64,000 nucleotides of DNA from Monomorium pharaonis (GCF_013373865.1 NC_050467.1:33827943-33891942); one strand, 5' to 3'; positions 12,568 through 23,655 are shown, counted from the first letter of the stretch. The notes: generated by a model not told the origin, from the sequence alone. A program made the numbers and translations.

Positions 12568-13065
12568 TTAATTGAGTGATCGCGAGGTCGGATGTTCGCA
12601 CGCGTGGGAGGGGGGGCGGGGTCCGGTGCGCGCTTCTCCGTGCCTCAGCCTCTTCTGTTGGTCAGGGCGTCCTGGGTCTTGGGATCCTTGGCTGCGACTG
12701 TCGCCTTTTCGTCGCCTCTCCGCTTCTCCACACGCGTGACAGGATAGGCCCGGATGACGTCCTTTTCCCTGGGCTATGATCCTTCCGGTCGCTGCTGCTG
12801 GGCGCTCCCTGAAAGCGGTCTCAAGGTTAGATTGTGACCGGAGAATCGATTGACGTGACTCACGAGTTCGGACAGAGAAAGACTCACAAATCTTTTGTTG
12901 CAGGTTTCCACAGTCGCCAGCCTCTTTATGCCCACCAAGAGGCAAGGGATCGCCTTCCGGAATTGTCGCTCTGCTCAGGAACGCCGGAACGCTCGTCGAT
13001 GTGGTATCTGTCGGAAGGCTACTGTCACTGAACAAATCACCCTCACTTGGATTATCACAACACAC
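12568..13065 (-). CDS. Hypothetical ORF in array unit 2
   Basis: A 165-codon minus-strand frame downstream of the unit 2 antisense TATA. It contains LPLGGHKEAGDCGNLQQK in its first third. Similar stretches occur in unit 3 (15985-16389: MPLGGYKEAGDCGDL), unit 5 (19684-20097) and unit 7 (25279-25464: LEGKKEAGDCGDLQQK). However, the frame is broken by a 1-base difference in unit 7 and scrambled in unit 4. The similarity may simply reflect nucleotide conservation. The composition is basic and Arg/Ser/Pro-rich near the end. I do not recognise a family, and coding status is doubtful. Confidence 0.2.
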   Translation of the reverse strand: MCCDNPSEGDLFSDSSLPTDTTSTSVPAFLSRATIPEGDPLPLGGHKEAGDCGNLQQKICESFSVRTRESRQSILRSQSNLETAFRERPAAATGRIIAQGKGRHPGLSCHACGEAERRRKGDSRSQGSQDPGRPDQQKRLRHGEARTGPRPPSHACEHPTSRSLN

Positions 13066-13113
13066 GCCGTTTAACTTGATTTTATTACTAATCGTTTGTT
13101 TCTTTTATTTCAG

Positions 13114-13294
13114 GTGCCGCCGTTGTCTCAGGATCGTCTCCAGGATCGCCTTCGTCGTCCCACGGGAATTTCGCCAGGTAAGTATGATTTTAATATTTAG
13201 GTTTACCCGCGGTCTCGTTTTTTATCAGGATTCTCCTTTTCAGGTCACCAGGATTCTCTCGAGCTCGGGAACAGTCACGCAGATTGGAAATCAG
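13114..13294 (+). other. Microexon-like pair, array unit 2
   Basis: Acceptor TCTTTTATTTCAG; block 1 13114-13177 (64 bp); donor GTAAGTATG. The 66-bp intron contains the conserved ACCCGCGGTCTCG; acceptor TCTCCTTTTCAG; block 2 13244-13294 (51 bp); donor GTAAGTGAG. An upstream acceptor-like TTTTGTTGCAG ends at 12903 in front of the ACAGTCGCCAGCC block. Confidence 0.58.
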
Positions 13295-13689
13295 GTAAGT
13301 GAGAAACTGAACACTTTGATTTTTTGTTCAACAATAACAAACAGGTAAGTTTATTCAACTTGATCTGAATATATAACAAAAACTCGTACGCGTCGCTTTA
13401 TCCCAGTCGTGTCAACGTATCTCGATTTCATCGAGCGGGTATCTGTTTACATCTCCCGGACGCGACGCTTTATCACAATCGTGTAATCGAGCTAACACTA
13501 TTCGATTTACACGCAGGCTTACTCGCATTCAGCCCTGATACGCGCACTTGTAACGCGGTCACACGTATCTATTCCACCGCAGAACTTTAGCTCGCCGATC
13601 ACGCCTATTTGCATTCGGCGGGAACTCGGTTGACGCGCGAAATCTCGTACTTAATTTTTCCGAGGTGTTTACGCTAAGATATTTAACGC

Positions 13690-13730
13690 GCGAAAGCTCT
13701 CGGGAGCTCGTAACGCAGCCTTATATACTC
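13690..13730 (-). promoter_or_regulatory. Antisense TATA promoter, array unit 2
   Basis: GAGTATATAAGG on the minus strand (13729-13718) lies about 10-30 bases upstream of a degenerate AGCTCTCGGGAGCT. CCAAT motifs occur upstream at about 13765 and 13902, and a minus-strand AATAAA at about 13345. Confidence 0.45.
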
Positions 13731-14286
13731 GCTCGCACGGGCTTCCCCTTCCTTCGCGTCTTCCGCCAATCGCGCTCTCGTTTGCGCGCGCCGCCGCTGG
13801 GATCGCGTCGGTTTCCTCGTCCAGGCCGGCGCTGCCACTCCCGGGGCTCTGCGCTGCCGCGCGATGCTGGATGTCTTTCCATCCCCTCTCTGCTGTGAAC
13901 AGCCAATGGGATGGTTTTCTTTATCTCCACGGAGTGCCCCGATACGTACTCGAGCCCTGGAGACTTACTAGGTTTTTCTGAAGATTGTACTTAAAAGTGC
14001 AGATTGCGCATTGGATTGCACTTAAAGTGCAATCGCTACTTATGACAAATTTACATGTTAGAAAGCTTATTAAAGCCATGATACAATGAAATGCATACAA
14101 TAGGCATACGAAATTAGGAATGTCGCGTTCAGCCTCAAAATAATAACGTTTAATAAAAAATAATTGTAGCACACGAGCAGTGCTTCTAACTTTAACATAG
14201 CAGTGCCGCACGAAACAAAACCTATAAAGAGTTAGCTTGATTAATGCTGTTACGCGAATACTGGTAAACATATTACTACGATAATA

Positions 14287-15201
14287 GAGGGGCTGAAGAT
14301 CAGAGGAGAGAAAGACGAGGAGAGGAGGGAAGATAGGAACGAGGTGACGGAAGAGAGGATGGAGGAGTGGTGGAGAGAGGTGGATGCGGAGGAGGAGAGG
14401 CTGTGGAGGAGAGAGGCAGGGAGAGAGGAGGGAAGGAGAGAGGAGGAAGAAGAAAGAGAGATGATGCTGAATAAGTGGCTGAAGGGCATAGCAAAGGAAA
14501 AAGGGGAAAGTGAATGGAGAGAGGTACAGAGGAAGAAGAATGGGCAGAAGGTGACAGAAGAAGGGAGGAGCAGGAATGAGGGGAGAGAGGTGCCAGAGCA
14601 AATCAAGAGGGGAGAGGATTGGGAAAAGAGTGCAGATAGAAGGAAGGAGATGGAGGAGAAGACGAGGAGCAGACTGGAGGAGAGAGAGAGAGCCACGCAG
14701 AAGGAAAGAAGGAGGACAGCAGGAGAAGAAGAGGACAAAAGGAGAAGGGAGAGAAATGTAGTATGGAGAGGGGTAGAGGGGGAGGATGAAGAGGAGAGAA
14801 GGTGCTTTGTAGAGGGCATCATGGAGCGGATATTGGGAAGGAGGGTATGGAACAGGGTAATGGACAGTGGACAATGGAGTAATGGACAGGGTGGAAGAAA
14901 GGAAGGGGGAGGAAGATGGGTACTGATAACAGGAATTGTGAGAGAGGAGGACAAGGAGGAGATTCTAGCAAGGGGAGGGGAGGTAAAGGGGATATGGGGA
15001 GTGGGGGTGGATGAAGACTTATCGATGGGGGAGAGAAGGATGAGGTGGAGGATGGTGGAAGCGGCGAGAAGGGAGAGGGCAATGGGAAGGAATGTAGTAG
15101 TGGCAAACAGAAGGCTGTGGGTGGATGAGAGGAAGTGGAGTTGGGATGAAGAGGGGGGTAGATGGAGGGAGGAGGGTAGGGAGGAAGAGAGGAGGAAGTA
15201 A
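14287..15201 (+). CDS. LINE ORF1p-like protein, N-terminally truncated
   Basis: The frame is open from the insertion edge to TAA at 15199-15201, about 304 codons; the first ATG is at 14359. The protein is dominated by Lys, Glu and Arg and should form a long coiled coil over about 200 residues. The last 90 residues are less biased (VLITGIV, VDEDLSMGERRMRWRMVEAARRE, then NVVVANRRLWVDERKWSWDEE with small gaps), resembling the RNA-binding C-terminal region of insect LINE ORF1 proteins. It matches the minus-strand ORF at 39041-40396 over its length. It may act as a nucleic-acid chaperone; that role is inferred from family resemblance. Confidence 0.6.
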   Translation, partial: EGLKIRGEKDEERREDRNEVTEERMEEWWREVDAEEERLWRREAGREEGRREEEEEREMMLNKWLKGIAKEKGESEWREVQRKKNGQKVTEEGRSRNEGREVPEQIKRGEDWEKSADRRKEMEEKTRSRLEERERATQKERRRTAGEEEDKRRRERNVVWRGVEGEDEEERRCFVEGIMERILGRRVWNRVMDSGQWSNGQGGRKEGGGRWVLITGIVREEDKEEILARGGEVKGIWGVGVDEDLSMGERRMRWRMVEAARRERAMGRNVVVANRRLWVDERKWSWDEEGGRWREEGREEERRK

Positions 15202-15792
15202 GGAGAGGATGGTAGTATATTAATAGAAAAATGTTTTTTTGATTTGTTTTTTGATTTGTGACAGGTGGCAGACGGACAGAGGAGAGGGAAGGAGACGAAA
15301 GGTATATAGAATAAGAAGCGAGAGTGGAGAGAAGCTATCCCTAGTCATGGAAATGAGAGAAGTCGTGGATAGAAGGTGACAGAGGAGAAGCAGGAGGGAA
15401 GGAGAGAAAGAATGAGGTGAAGAGAGAAGGGGAGGCAGAGAGAGAAGGCAAAGACAGGAGAGAAAGTGGAGGAGAAACTCCAGGATAAAAAGAGCAGGGT
15501 AGAAGAGGAGTGTGGAACAGGCAATAAGGAATAGGAATAAGGTTGCAAGAGGTAGAGGCGCGGGGAGGGGAGGGAGGAGTAGATTGTAATGGTCGCTAAT
15601 GGCCAGGCCGGTTTATTAGGGAAAGACGGGATAACTGTGTAAGAAACTATGAGATATTAAATGTACAGTTATTGTTGCATAGAGGTGTATGTATGTTCCT
15701 TGGAGTGTGACAGAAAGGCGGTTTTGTAAAGGGTTTGGTGGTCCCTATAAAACACCCCGGCAACCCTGAGGGGAGTCCGGAATAAAGTTGAT
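14287..15792 (+). mobile_element. ORF1-only non-LTR retroposon, 5'-truncated
   Basis: The insertion is bounded by a perfect 16-bp target-site duplication, TATTACTACGATAATA (14271-14286 and 15793-15808). The sequence is strongly purine-rich on the plus strand and ends GGAATAAAGTTGAT without a long poly(A). It is homologous to the longer minus-strand copy at 38486-40397; the reading frame begins in the middle of that copy's ORF, so this one is 5'-truncated, as expected from target-primed reverse transcription. No reverse transcriptase is present. Everything after 15201 is 3' UTR. Confidence 0.82.
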
Positions 15793-16558
15793 TATTACTA
15801 CGATAATAATAGCTATAAGAAGTATGATAACAAAGGTGAGTATAACTATCATGGGTAAGTATATCATTTTTATAATATTTATTTAATAGGTTATAGCATA
15901 GAATGCATGCAAATGCGAAAAGTAACTTTAGAATTATAAACTGTTTAGATTTATTAAAAACATAAAATAAAATATGCGCGCCTTTCATAAAAATAAACTT
16001 AAGTTATATGAGTATCGAACGAAACAAAAACTTGTAATAATTCGATTTCGCGGGATCAGGCGCGTTACACTGGACGGGCTGGCTGCTGCTTTTGACCTTC
16101 CAGGCTGGTGTGGTTGCGTGCACGCTCCAAAACGATGCTGACCACTTTTCCCTTCAATAATACGCTTTTCTGCCTTCGTCGTCGTGTACACTTTTGCTGC
16201 TATTCCGCTGTGCCCCTGTGCCACCATGGATGACCCGGGTTGCTGGGCGCCTTGGGTAGACGGTCGCAAGGTTAGGTTGTGACCGGATAACCGATAGGCA
16301 CGAGTCGCGATCTGAACAAATGAGAACTCACCAACCTCGTTTCGCAGGTCGCCACAGTCGCCAGCCTCTTTGTAACCTCCAAGAGGCAAGGTCTCGCCTT
16401 CCAGGATCGTCGTTCAGCTCTCGAACTCTGGAAGCCCGTCGTTGTTGGATGTGCCGGAAGAACGAACACCACCAATCGGAACGCCTTCACGTGTCGTCGC
16501 AAAACACTCAACGCTTTTATTAATGACTATCACTAATCACGATTTTATTTTGTTTTAG

Positions 16559-16736
16559 GTGCTGCCGCCAACGTCAGGATGTCCTCCCAGGTCGCCGTCG
16601 TCCCACGGGAACTACGTCAGATAAGTATTTTTTAGATAGATTATTTTACCCGCGGTCTCGTTTTTAATCAGGACTGCTTTTCTTCAGCTCGCCAGGAATC
16701 CCTCGCGTCTCAGGAACAGTATCCAGGAAACTTCAG
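16559..16736 (+). other. Microexon-like pair, array unit 3 (donor lost)
   Basis: Acceptor TTTGTTTTAG; block 1 16559-16620 (62 bp) is followed by ATAAGT instead of GTAAGT, so the donor is mutated. The 67-bp spacer keeps ACCCGCGGTCTCG; acceptor CTTTTCTTCAG; block 2 16688-16736 (49 bp); donor GTGAGTG. The unit looks partly inactivated. Confidence 0.5.
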
Positions 16737-17129
16737 GTGAGTGAATAAACTCAAAGGTGTTATTTATAAACAACAAATAAATGGTTTATTCAACTTTGGT
16801 TTTTCAATCACAAATACCCGTTCGCGTCGCTTCTTCACAGACGAGTAATCGCGTGTCGCGTTTACGAGAACAGTCTTGATCACAAATCCCGTCTGCGATG
16901 CTTGTTCACAATCGTGTCGATGTGACGTACTTCCTCGGGTATCGTTCAGGCCTACTCGCATTTAGCCCGGATAATTTGTAACGCGGCCCTCACTATTATT
17001 CACTATTCCGCGGAACTCGCGCTCGTCCGACTCGCCTACTCGCATTCGGCGGGAACTTCTTTGTCTGACGCGCGAAAACTCGTATTATAATTCTCCGAGT
17101 TGTTACGCTTAAGATTGTCAGCGCGCAAA

Positions 17130-17165
17130 AGCTCTCGAGAGCTCTCGCCGCACGCTTTTATACTC
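17130..17165 (-). promoter_or_regulatory. Antisense TATA promoter, array unit 3
   Basis: GAGTATAAAAGCG on the minus strand (17165-17153) precedes the perfect palindrome AGCTCTCGAGAGCT (17130-17143). CCAAT motifs lie upstream at about 17202, 17271 and 17340. Confidence 0.45.
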
Positions 17166-18502
17166 GCAGAGCGAGTCTTTCCCCCTCCCGACGCCGTCCG
17201 CCAATCCCGACGCATCACTGCGCACGCCGCCGCCGAGATTGCTTGGGGTTACTCCCTCTCGTCCGCACGCGCCAATCCGCGACGCTTCACCGTCGCGCGA
17301 CGCCAGACGCTGGGTTTGCCCCACTTGCTGGCCTTCGTCCAATGGGAGAGTGTTTTCCATCGTGCCGGGGGGCACCGGGGATCATTCCGGGCACTCCTAG
17401 TATCTATATCTATCTTTTACTAAAATTGCATTTGAAAGTGCAATCGGATTACGCTTAAGGTGCAATCCGATTTTATGCATGCGAGTATGTGTTAAGTCAT
17501 GGATTTTCATGTAACGGCTACAAATAAACAGAATGCACGTGAAATGAGGAATATAGCGTTTAATCTAATAATAAATATATTGATTAAAATAAAATGGTAG
17601 CATACAAGTTGTGCTTCTAACATTTCAAAGTGACAGGTTTACACCATGTGATACAAGACATAGGTAAAGGAACTTAATACAAACTCTCTTTATGAATAGG
17701 TTGAAAAACGTAATAATCACAATAATAATTAATAGTAATATAATTACTAGGGTAAGTATAACCATTACGGGTAAAGTATATCATTTTTTAAGTACTAGGT
17801 TATAAAATCTTATGTCTAAGGATATGTAAACACACTTTAAAAAATATACAAGATTAATATTTATATATATAAAAAGAGAAAGGTAGAGTGTACGCGCGTT
17901 TATAATGTAAACGTAAAATAAAGAGGTAAAACACGCGGGAATTAAAATTGTAAATTTGAATGCGCTTTTCGCTCTTGGCGCGCAGAGGGGGGGGTCGGGA
18001 TTGCAGCTAGTCTCGGCCCTTCTCGTCTGTGCGTCCTTGTGCGCGTTCTAAAACAACGCTGATTACACTCTTTCCGTGAATCATCTTCTCGGCCCTCGCC
18101 ATTGTGAACACCTTGGCCGTGCCTTCCTTGTGTTCCTCTGCCGATGTAGATGGCCCGGGGTGCTGGGTGATCCTGGTGGACGGTTTCAAGGTTAGGTTGT
18201 TACCGGAGAGTCGATGGATAAGGAGTTTTTGCTTCAGAAATATCAATGCTCACTACCTTTAATTGTCGACGCAGTGGTCTCTGTACGGCCGCCAGCCCCT
18301 TTTACCATCCGGAAGCAAGGTAGATTCCAGCCAGGCGTGGTCCTCTGGTGTTCTGTCTGGAATTCCGAGTAGTTGGACTTCCCGTCGTTGTTCAGGATAA
18401 GTACTAACTTCATTTAACCCCGTTGCGTTATATATGCGCACGACAAGTTGCTCGAACTACTTCTTATTATTGTTAATTTAATCTTATTCTCTTTTATTTT
18501 CG

Positions 18503-18675
18503 GGTGCTGCCTCGTTCCAGGTTCCGGATCTCCACAGGATTGTTGCTGCTCTACAGGATCGTTTGTCAGGTAAGTATTACATAATTTTGACTCTACGCTT
18601 CCCGTTGTTAATAGAACAGTTTTTATTTTCAGGTTTCCAGGGATCAGTCACAGGATTCAGGGTCACCAACCACAG
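18503..18675 (+). other. Microexon-like pair, array unit 4 (acceptor lost)
   Basis: Pyrimidine tract CTTTTATTTTCGGG in which the acceptor AG reads CG; block 1 about 18503-18569; donor GTAAGTATT; spacer 63 bp without the CCGCGGTCTCG motif; acceptor TTTATTTTCAG; block 2 18633-18675 (43 bp); donor GTAAGTAAA. Confidence 0.45.
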
Positions 18676-19043
18676 GTAAGTAAATCACTCTCAGTATCTT
18701 AAGTTAAATAACAAACAAAAGATTTATTCTTTTCTTGATTCACAGAACCCGTTCGCGACGCTTTAATTCACACTCGTTTCCGGGTAAACTAAACTTATTC
18801 GCGCTATTGCGTTCGCGCCGCAAAATATAATAATTGTTAATATTTATTAAAAATAATTAGAAATGCTCGATTTGCTAGGCCTACTAGCATTCGGCATTCT
18901 CACTTAACTTTTGTAACGCGAAGATCGCTATAGTACACTCCGCGGAACTTTCGCGAAGTTCTCTCTACTCGCATTTGGGTGAACTTGATAATCTCGTAAT
19001 CATACGACGAGGATGTTGTCTCGATGGAAGACAAGGCGCGAAA

Positions 19044-19080
19044 AGCTCTCGAGGCCTCCGCGGTGCCGCGTTTTATACTC
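19044..19080 (-). promoter_or_regulatory. Antisense TATA promoter, array unit 4
   Basis: GAGTATAAAACGC on the minus strand (19080-19068) next to a decayed form of the AGCTCTCGAG palindrome. The unit as a whole is shorter and more diverged than its neighbours. Confidence 0.38.
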
Positions 19081-19683
19081 GCGGCGTATGCGCATCCCCT
19101 CCAGGCTGTCGCCAGCTAATCGGGTTCGAAGACGTGGTTTTGGTGTTAGGCACCCGCAGGGTACACGACAACTACACCTAGTGCCCGCTTTCGGCCTCTT
19201 GCGCCATCTGGCAAAGTCTGACAAAACTGCACTTTCAAGTGCTACCTATTTATTTTAGGTGCAATTTGTCAAAAGCTAATCTTTTAACTTAAAAGGTATG
19301 GAAAAGGTACTTTACGCCTATTCCTAGATTTTCTAGTTTCAAATAATGTTTTTAGGTTAAGATTTATTATAATTTTCAGGTAAGTAAACACGCATAATAC
19401 TGAATTAACTTATAGGATAAGATGTATATATGTCAAAGAATTTAATTTTATCTTAATATCTATCATATCGCTATCTAAGACTAGTTTTACTAAAATTGGA
19501 TTATAAGGGTGAGTGCACAAAATGTCTAAACTAGGATTATAAAGGTAAGTACACAATATGTCTAAACTAATAGAACTACTAACTAAATATATTTTCACAC
19601 ACGTATAATTAAAATAGATATATAAAATTTAAAGTAGGCTGACTAGCATGTTATAAATGAAGGTTAAGTATATCATGTTTTAT

Positions 19684-20097
19684 TTAGGACGCTCGTTTTC
19701 GTCCTCGACCTCTGGTTCGCGCATTCGCATCTGCATTACGCTTCTGCCTTTTTCCTTGTTGCCATGGGTCTTCTCGATCCTTGTGGTCGGGAAGTATTTC
19801 CGGACTGCTGCCGTTGGTGTTGGCTGGTCGGTTGCGGTCTGGTTCTAAATTGATCCTGTGGACGGTCTCAAGGTTAGGTTGTAACCCATCAACGCTTTGT
19901 TGGGAACGTATTCGCTTCGGAAAACAAGATGAACAAACCTTTAGAAAACTCTCGTTCACGTCCTTGTGGTCGCCAGCTCCTTTCTCCTCCAAGAAGCAAG
20001 GAATTTCCGCCCGTCGCCTACTGCGTTGACTCTCCGTCGGCTGCCGTCGGACGGACGCTGCCTCAGAGCTGCCAGATCTTGCCGGGTTGCCCGGCAC
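19684..20097 (-). other. Fragment of array unit 5 with 137-codon ORF
   Basis: This fragment keeps the landmark and the CAAGAGGCAAGG-like block; the microexon pair is missing because the unit stops near 20100. The minus frame reads FLEEKGAGDHKDV and LQPNLETV, alignable with HKEAGDCGNL and SQSNLETA of unit 2, and ends in Arg/Lys-rich repeats. Whether it is translated is unknown. 20100-20440 is AT-rich and empty apart from homopolymer runs. Confidence 0.3.
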
Positions 20098-21034
20098 GCT
20101 TCTGCCGACGCATGCGCTTACGAGTTAAATACAGTAATGTATCACAAATTTACGGACTCTCGTGACTACACATATGCCTCCGCGGATAAGTAGAAAGTAA
20201 AATTAATATATTGATGAAAAATACATTTTTCTGTAATTAAGAAAAATATTTTATTTTACAGAAATTATTATATCAATATTCATTGCAATTAAAAAAAAAA
20301 ATCATTAAAAATCTCAACAAAATTTATAAAATAAAAATTACATTTTATGTTTAAATTAAAAGCAAATATTTAACAAAATAATTTTTTTTTTTTTTTTACG
20401 AAGGGGAAAATCTTCGTGCAGCATTTTTTGGGCCGATAACCTAGTTGTTCTCGATTCAAGAAGGCAAAGACACCCGAATGCCCGTACATTCGAGTAGTGT
20501 GAGATTTCATGTAAGGTACATCGCTAAAGATTCTACCTTCATGACCTACTCATTAAAAACCCCTCATAAGCTTAATCTACTATACTACTATAACTACTAT
20601 AATAATAATTATGAACTATTAAAATCACATATATATCACAGATACATCACAGATATATCTATCTAAAACTTAACATTTTAAAATTAATTATAAAAAATTG
20701 CAACATGCCATGTTAAAAAAAAATAAATAAAATATTATTTTAGACATAATAAAAATAATCATTTATTAACATGCATTTAAAAATCATGCGCAATAAAAAA
20801 AATAAAATAAAATCTTAATGTTTTATAACTAACATGCATAAGAAGCTGTGCAGTGTGTAGAAAAGAAAAAAATTATAGTTAATAAGTAAATAAAATTTAA
20901 GTATAAAATAAATAAAATAAATAAAACAAAATAAATATAAAAAAGTAATAAAATATAATAAATAAAATTTAAAAAATTAAAAAATAAATAAATATAAGAT
21001 ACTAATAAAATGTAATAAACAAAATAAAAAAAAA

Positions 21035-22654
21035 TTAAGGATTAGATTTATGTTGCTTTGGATATAAGTTTTGCGAATTGAACAATTCTAAATGTCGCGA
21101 ATCAACTTTAAAATTAACACAATCAATATTCTCAGCCTGAAAACTAGATTTAATTTTACACATTGCGGAAATTGTACTATTACATAAAGAATTTCTTTTT
21201 TTATTTTTCACATCTGTTATAATTGAAAATATTCGTTCCGCTTCAGCATTTGAATGTGGAAAAGTAAGAACAAACTCGACTAATAATTCTAAATTTGGGA
21301 ACATTTTTTCATCATTAAAATCTTGAAACTCTAATATTTTTTTCCACATTTCGTCAATTTCTAAACAAGCTAACTCTTTTTTCTCAATATCACTAAAAAT
21401 TGTTGGTAATGTTCTCCATTCTATTGCTAATTTTGTAATATTAATATTTTCTATATGTATAGCTATGGATGATAAATCTTTAACTGTATCTCTACTTTCA
21501 TTATAAAGTGCAATTTTAGGATCTAAAAATGTTAATTCTGCAAAAAATGTATTATTAAGTGGCAAACGTTTTAAAATTTCTTTAAGAGCAGTTTTATAAA
21601 AATTAAGACAATTTAATTTTATTTGTTCTACAAATTCTAAAGGCTGAGTTCGCAAAAAGCTTTCACATTCTGGTCCCACATAAATATCTGTTGGATGTTT
21701 AAAATTTGTTTCATCATCTACATTTAAAGTAGAGATGTGCTTCAAAGTCTCTGAAACCATAAAATTTTGACCAATTTGATATAAAATTTGTTGGCTGCTA
21801 ATATATAATTTGTGAATTAAAATTTTACGCGATTGAAAAAGAGCATTAAAACTGTTAAAAAAATGTAATGAATATTTTAAAAATAACAAATAAGCTTTAT
21901 TCGAATTATCATTTAACTCAATTAAAATTTGTTCTGCGGATTTAGACTTATCTTCTGCAGCAGCCAAAGTAAAATAATGTTTAAGAACATCCCAATTTTC
22001 AAGAAGTCTGACAACACAATTATGCAGAACAAGCCATCTTGTATTTGAAAGTTTCAGAATTTTTTTCTTTTCAACATTAAAAAAAGCTTGAAACTCCTTT
22101 AAGATTGCACACCTTCTCGCACTGCCCGAAACATAATTTGCAACATTTCTAATTAAATTTTCGCAATTTTGTGGCAATTTTCTGCAAGCTTTGCTGGCTA
22201 TAATTGCGGACGAATGACAAATACATTTGAATAATATTACACTGGGTACTTCTATTTTTAAACGAGAAAAAAAAGAATTGTTACATCCCGTCATTACCGA
22301 TGCATTATCGCTTGCCATGCCAGTAATATTTTTAATAGGAATATTATTTTTATTTAAAAATGCTTTAAACATTTCAAAAATTTTTTGTGCACTAGAATCT
22401 GTAGCATCTAATGCTAATAATTCTAATAATTGCGTTTTTACTTTTTTATCATTTGGTGAAACATATCGAACAAGTAAACACATAAATTTTTTATCGGTAA
22501 TGTCTGTAGTTTCATCAATTAAAATAGAAAACTTACACGTTTGCAAAATTGAAATTAATTTTTCTTCTTCGCGTTTTGATATTATTTCTTTAACAATTTG
22601 TACACATTTAGTTCGTCCCAGTGAAAGATTTTGTGCAACTTCAGGAGTATGCAA
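21035..22654 (-). CDS. hAT transposase, catalytic and dimerisation region
   Basis: A 539-codon frame carrying hAT landmarks: ILIDETTDITDKK with the first acidic catalytic residue, GMASDNASVMTG, FKCICHSSAIIASKA, SNTRWLVL, and the C-terminal hAT dimerisation motif LTFPHSNAEAERIFS. The enzyme would excise and insert the element by a cut-and-paste hairpin mechanism (known for the family). There is no internal stop. The true start is upstream in the 22641-23012 frame: the two overlap and differ by one base in an A5 run (plus strand) at about 22657-22661. If that is a sequencing error or polymorphism, the transposase is complete; otherwise it is a very recent pseudogene. Confidence 0.88.
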   Translation of the reverse strand: MHTPEVAQNLSLGRTKCVQIVKEIISKREEEKLISILQTCKFSILIDETTDITDKKFMCLLVRYVSPNDKKVKTQLLELLALDATDSSAQKIFEMFKAFLNKNNIPIKNITGMASDNASVMTGCNNSFFSRLKIEVPSVILFKCICHSSAIIASKACRKLPQNCENLIRNVANYVSGSARRCAILKEFQAFFNVEKKKILKLSNTRWLVLHNCVVRLLENWDVLKHYFTLAAAEDKSKSAEQILIELNDNSNKAYLLFLKYSLHFFNSFNALFQSRKILIHKLYISSQQILYQIGQNFMVSETLKHISTLNVDDETNFKHPTDIYVGPECESFLRTQPLEFVEQIKLNCLNFYKTALKEILKRLPLNNTFFAELTFLDPKIALYNESRDTVKDLSSIAIHIENINITKLAIEWRTLPTIFSDIEKKELACLEIDEMWKKILEFQDFNDEKMFPNLELLVEFVLTFPHSNAEAERIFSIITDVKNKKRNSLCNSTISAMCKIKSSFQAENIDCVNFKVDSRHLELFNSQNLYPKQHKSNP

Positions 22655-23012
22655 ATCTATAAAAATCTTTTATTAACGGTATCAAATGTTCTACGGTAGA
22701 AAATGCTAAATTATGATCAGCATAAAATGCTGCTAATTTTATCTCTGCGCGTTTTATATTATCTTTAAATGAAAATTGCTCGTGGTTATCAAGACTTTGA
22801 GTTTGTGTTTTTATATTATTTGTATGTGTAACCGTTTGTGAATGCTGTGTTATATCCGTCTTGCAACATCTAATAGTCTTATTACACACTACACACAAAG
22901 CTTTATTTTGTTCAGAATGGGGAGCCAACCATCCTTTAAAATTATCATCATTTAGCCATGCATCATTAAACTTTCTAACTGTTTTTTTAATAGCTCCTTT
23001 CCCAATATCCAT
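22641..23012 (-). CDS. hAT transposase N-terminal zinc-finger part
   Basis: A 123-codon frame with ATG at 23012, MDIGKGAIKKTVRKFNDAWL, then a TTF/BED-like zinc-binding segment (CVVCNK, CCKTDITQHSQTVTH). This DNA-binding domain precedes the catalytic region in this hAT branch. The frame runs out at 22641 because of the 1-base shift described for the next segment; translation of the element requires both parts in one frame. Confidence 0.82.
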   Translation of the reverse strand: MDIGKGAIKKTVRKFNDAWLNDDNFKGWLAPHSEQNKALCVVCNKTIRCCKTDITQHSQTVTHTNNIKTQTQSLDNHEQFSFKDNIKRAEIKLAAFYADHNLAFSTVEHLIPLIKDFYRFAYS

Positions 23013-23094
23013 AATTATTAATAATATTGCAAATCTATCACAGATATATTAAAGCAATATCACAGATAATTATTACTACAACTACAATAACTAT

Positions 23095-23096
23095 TT

Positions 23097-23135
<39 letters not shown>

Positions 23136-23200
23136 CATCACCACTACCACTACTACTACTACTACTACTACCACTACTGCTACTACTAATCCATTTACTT
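23095..23200. repeat. (ACT)n / (ACC)n microsatellite
   Basis: About 30 trinucleotide repeats, mostly ACT with CAC and TGC variants, at the boundary between the hAT element and unit 6 of the array. Confidence 0.95.
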
Positions 23201-23480
23201 ACCTATTACTTACCATATTACGTCCTCTCTGCTCCTTGAGGTAGTTAGAGTATTGGGGCCCGCCAAAACTAAGCGCCCATAACGTACGTAACTGTATTTG
23301 CCATCCATCGCACATGCGCGACTGAGCCCATGGAGGGGGGTCTGGCAGCACTGCGCTGCCTGCGCTATTTAGATAACTTGGCACAGAATTTACACTTATT
23401 GTCAATTTTGACGCTCTACGCATTCGCTGGCGCGTCACTATTACTTTTATTTAAATAATCTTTAATTTTCTCTTTTTCAG

Positions 23481-23655
23481 GAACTGCTGCCTTTTGCCGT
23501 CGGATCGCCGCTGACTCCCCGGATCGCCTCGTCTCTCCAGGAATGTGCTCAGGTACGTTGAAAATGATACTACGTATGAATAAGGTATCCCGGATGTTTA
23601 ATAATCAAGACTTGTTTTCAGGAACCCCCCGGATTCGTCATTGGATCTCGTGCAG
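23481..23655 (+). other. Microexon-like pair, array unit 6
   Basis: Acceptor TTCTCTTTTTCAG; block 1 23481-23552 (72 bp); donor GTACGTTG; spacer 69 bp; acceptor CTTGTTTTCAG; block 2 23622-23655 (34 bp); donor GTAAGTATC, followed 11 bases later by a second CAG|GTAAGTATT. The unit begins only at about 23240. Confidence 0.5.

Larger units (their letters stand above)
20440..23095 (-). mobile_element. hAT-family DNA transposon
   Basis: A minus-strand transposase in two overlapping frames is flanked by short TATCACAGATA-like motifs on both sides (about 20635 and 23036) and followed by a microsatellite. It separates unit 5 from unit 6 of the tandem array, so it inserted into the array. I could not find convincing terminal inverted repeats or an 8-bp target duplication; the ends given are only the limits of unfamiliar sequence. 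Confidence 0.75.

Noticed and set aside
13921..14954. Ser/Leu/Pro-rich minus-strand ORFs of 234-317 codons
   Set aside because: Antisense shadows of the purine-rich ORF1-like frame and its flank; stops are rare in pyrimidine-rich DNA.
20200..23250. hAT terminal inverted repeats and 8-bp target duplication
   Set aside because: Several candidate motifs were compared near both ends, but none gave a consistent inverted pair; left unassigned.
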